Assembly (NCBI RefSeq): GCF_007751715.1
Contig: NZ_CP036292.1
Coordinates: 6,083,339-6,147,338 of the forward strand
Source: Rosistilla oblonga
GTDB taxonomy: Bacteria; Planctomycetota; Planctomycetia; Pirellulales; Pirellulaceae
Reading direction: 5' to 3'
DNA: 64,000 nucleotides
The notes under the pieces were generated by a model. The model did no database searches and was not told the origin of the DNA. It saw nothing but the letters and a program-made list of their open reading frames with translations. Made by a program: the position numbers and the translations under genes. The stretch's first letter is position 1. Each line of letters begins with the position of its first letter. Below, in pieces: positions 62,852-64,000 of the stretch.

Positions 62852-63379
62852 TTGGCTGCCAAAGATCTCATTTTCAATCTGGACGATCTCGATTTTGACG
62901 CACCGATTGGCGATCTCGACGAAATCTGCAAGGTCAATCCCCAACGCCACGAGATGCTGCAATTGACAGCAATCGTGGGGGAAGACATGCAGCGAAATGC
63001 TTGCGCCGCCTACAAGGATCTCTCGCAAGACGAATTCTGGGTTCGCGGCCACATGCCTGGCATGCCGCTGATGCCGGGCGTCGTGATGCTCGAAGCCGCC
63101 GCTCAATTGTGCAGCTACTTCACCCAGAAGCACGATCTGCTGGGAGCCGACATGGTCGGTTTCGGTGGCGTCGATGAAGTCCGCTTCCGCGACCCCGTCC
63201 TCCCCGGCGACCGCCTGGTGCTGATGTGCGAACTAACACGCATTCGCCGCGGCCGGATGATCGTCGCTCGCTTCCAAGGAGTCGTTCGCGGCGGCTTGGC
63301 TGTCGAAGGGATCATCAAGGGGATTCCGATCCCGATCAGCGCTCTGAAAGAGACGCTTGCGGCGCGCAGCAACAGCTAG
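62852..63379 (+). CDS. FabZ-like 3-hydroxyacyl-ACP dehydratase (hotdog fold)
   Basis: 175 aa with a TTG start at 62852 (MAAKDLIFNLDDLDF). The hotdog fold has the FabZ signature VRGHMPGMPLMPGVVMLEAAAQ with catalytic H67 and E81. FabZ dehydrates beta-hydroxyacyl-ACP in fatty-acid elongation. The N-terminal extension of about 30 residues and the slightly long length suggest a planctomycete-specific FabZ-like enzyme, so role in the primary fatty-acid cycle is probable but unproven. Immediately downstream of the bL37-like gene. Confidence 0.75.
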   Translation: MAAKDLIFNLDDLDFDAPIGDLDEICKVNPQRHEMLQLTAIVGEDMQRNACAAYKDLSQDEFWVRGHMPGMPLMPGVVMLEAAAQLCSYFTQKHDLLGADMVGFGGVDEVRFRDPVLPGDRLVLMCELTRIRRGRMIVARFQGVVRGGLAVEGIIKGIPIPISALKETLAARSNS

Positions 63380-63758
63380 CCCGCTCTCGGCAAATTCACT
63401 CTATCGCGCGCTGGCCATCTTCTTCCGCCGCGCGCTCGAAATCTCGCCGCTCTCGGTGGGAGCTCTTTTCGGCCGCGTTAGCGTTGCCGCAATCCCGCCC
63501 CCCCGGCACTGGCTAACACTCGCCTCGCCGAGCGCTCTATCATGGACTGGTGACCGATCGCAGCGGCGACAGTAACCACCCCCGCCGATGCAAATCGCAA
63601 GTCATTGCCCCGCGGCGACTTGCCGCGCCGCTGACCGCTATTGGCCTGGGATTTGCATAACCTGGCTCTGTTCGCTGTGACGTTGCAGATTTGGCAGAAT
63701 CTCATGTAAAAACGACACGGGGTTTACAATTCTACAAACGAATGAGGAGTAACATCCG
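63380..63758. other. Intergenic region, nothing recognised
   Basis: About 380 bp between the FabZ-like gene and the HtrA-type gene at the right edge. No recognised ORF or RNA; a promoter for the downstream gene is expected. Confidence 0.45.
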
Positions 63759-64000
63759 ATGGAAAGAATGTGGAAGGGTGTGTCTTTTATACTGGGCAGC
63801 CTGTTGGTCGGGACGCTGTTGAGCGGTGTGTTGTTGAGCTTGCCATCGGGCTTGCAGTCCAACGTATTGGCTCAACGCGACATCAATCCGCAAAATTTGC
63901 AGACGGCAAACGACCTCTCCACCACTTTTCGCCAGGTCGCAAATTCGATGCGGCCAAGCGTCGTCAGCATCAATTCGATGCAGAAGGCTCGCGTCGTCCG
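63759..64000 (+). CDS. HtrA/DegP-type serine protease, 5' part only
   Basis: The ATG at 63759 follows GAGGAG and opens a frame that runs off the window. The N terminus MERMWKGVSFILGSLLVGTLLSGVLL is a signal anchor; the mature part reads LSTTFRQVANSMRPSVVSI, the start of an HtrA trypsin-like fold. The catalytic residues lie beyond the window. This would be a third HtrA-related protein in 64 kb, beside the pair at 35617-37798. Confidence 0.75.
   Translation, partial: MERMWKGVSFILGSLLVGTLLSGVLLSLPSGLQSNVLAQRDINPQNLQTANDLSTTFRQVANSMRPSVVSINSMQKARVV

Noticed and set aside
1-64000. CRISPR arrays, prophage or defence islands
   Set aside because: No regularly spaced short repeats, integrase, phage structural or restriction genes were recognised; the repeat families seen are irregular intergenic hairpins.

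Overview
The window looks like a chromosomal segment of a planctomycete, most likely in the Pirellulaceae (Rhodopirellula/Rosistilla-like). The signs are Tat-signal Gfo/Idh/MocA oxidoreductases, a Tat-signal TIM-barrel isomerase, DUF1559 pseudopilin-like proteins with H-X9-DG ends, a cytosolic Ser/Thr kinase with a DWG motif, small carboxypeptidase-regulatory-like (lipo)proteins, frequent GTG and TTG starts, and several families of GC-rich palindromic intergenic repeats. This is inferred from gene content, not from a marker-gene search.

Layout. 1-5.7 kb: a leftward run of secreted or periplasmic catabolic genes (Gfo/Idh oxidoreductase, FGE/SUMF1-type protein, sugar isomerase, alpha/beta hydrolase) headed by an AguB-type amidohydrolase. 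5.9-7.4 kb: a complete IS256-family insertion sequence with inverted ends and a direct repeat. 7.4-20.6 kb: dihydroorotase, small membrane proteins, a ferredoxin/GMC oxidoreductase pair, a VWA protein, an aldo/keto reductase, a secreted Cna-like protein, transaldolase, a large TPR plus DUF1559-like protein, and a second Tat-signal Gfo/Idh oxidoreductase.

20.7-33.7 kb: the S10-spc ribosomal protein cluster in canonical order (S10-L3-L4-L23-L2-S19-L22-S3-L16-L29-S17-L14-L24-L5-S14-S8-L6-L18-S5-L15-SecY-Adk) behind a good sigma70-type promoter. L30 is absent, rpsC and rplP overlap by 62 bp, and map/infA/rpmJ and the alpha operon do not follow.

33.7-53.9 kb: mostly biosynthetic and housekeeping genes: class IV aminotransferase, atypical SDR, an active HtrA-like protease next to a catalytically degenerate relative with a nested PDZ, polyprenyl diphosphate synthase, a kinase-PAS protein, hydroxypyruvate isomerase-like protein, a lipoprotein/DUF1559 pair, homoserine dehydrogenase, L-aspartate oxidase, phosphatidylserine synthase with a neighbouring SAM methyltransferase, and ribBA overlapping tyrA. 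53.9-64 kb: PIG-L deacetylase, a two-domain alpha/beta hydrolase, an SH3-domain protein, a Tyr-rich secreted protein, another DUF1559-like protein, an iron alcohol dehydrogenase, a 32-residue bL37-like ribosomal protein, a FabZ-like dehydratase, and the 5' end of another HtrA/DegP protease cut by the window edge.

No rRNA, tRNA, CRISPR array, prophage or defence island was recognised. The most unusual items are the degenerate HtrA partner with an inserted PDZ, the three intergenic repeat families (two in tandem copies), the TPR/DUF1559 fusion, the tiny bL37-like and 33-residue membrane-protein genes, and the ferredoxin/GMC pair.
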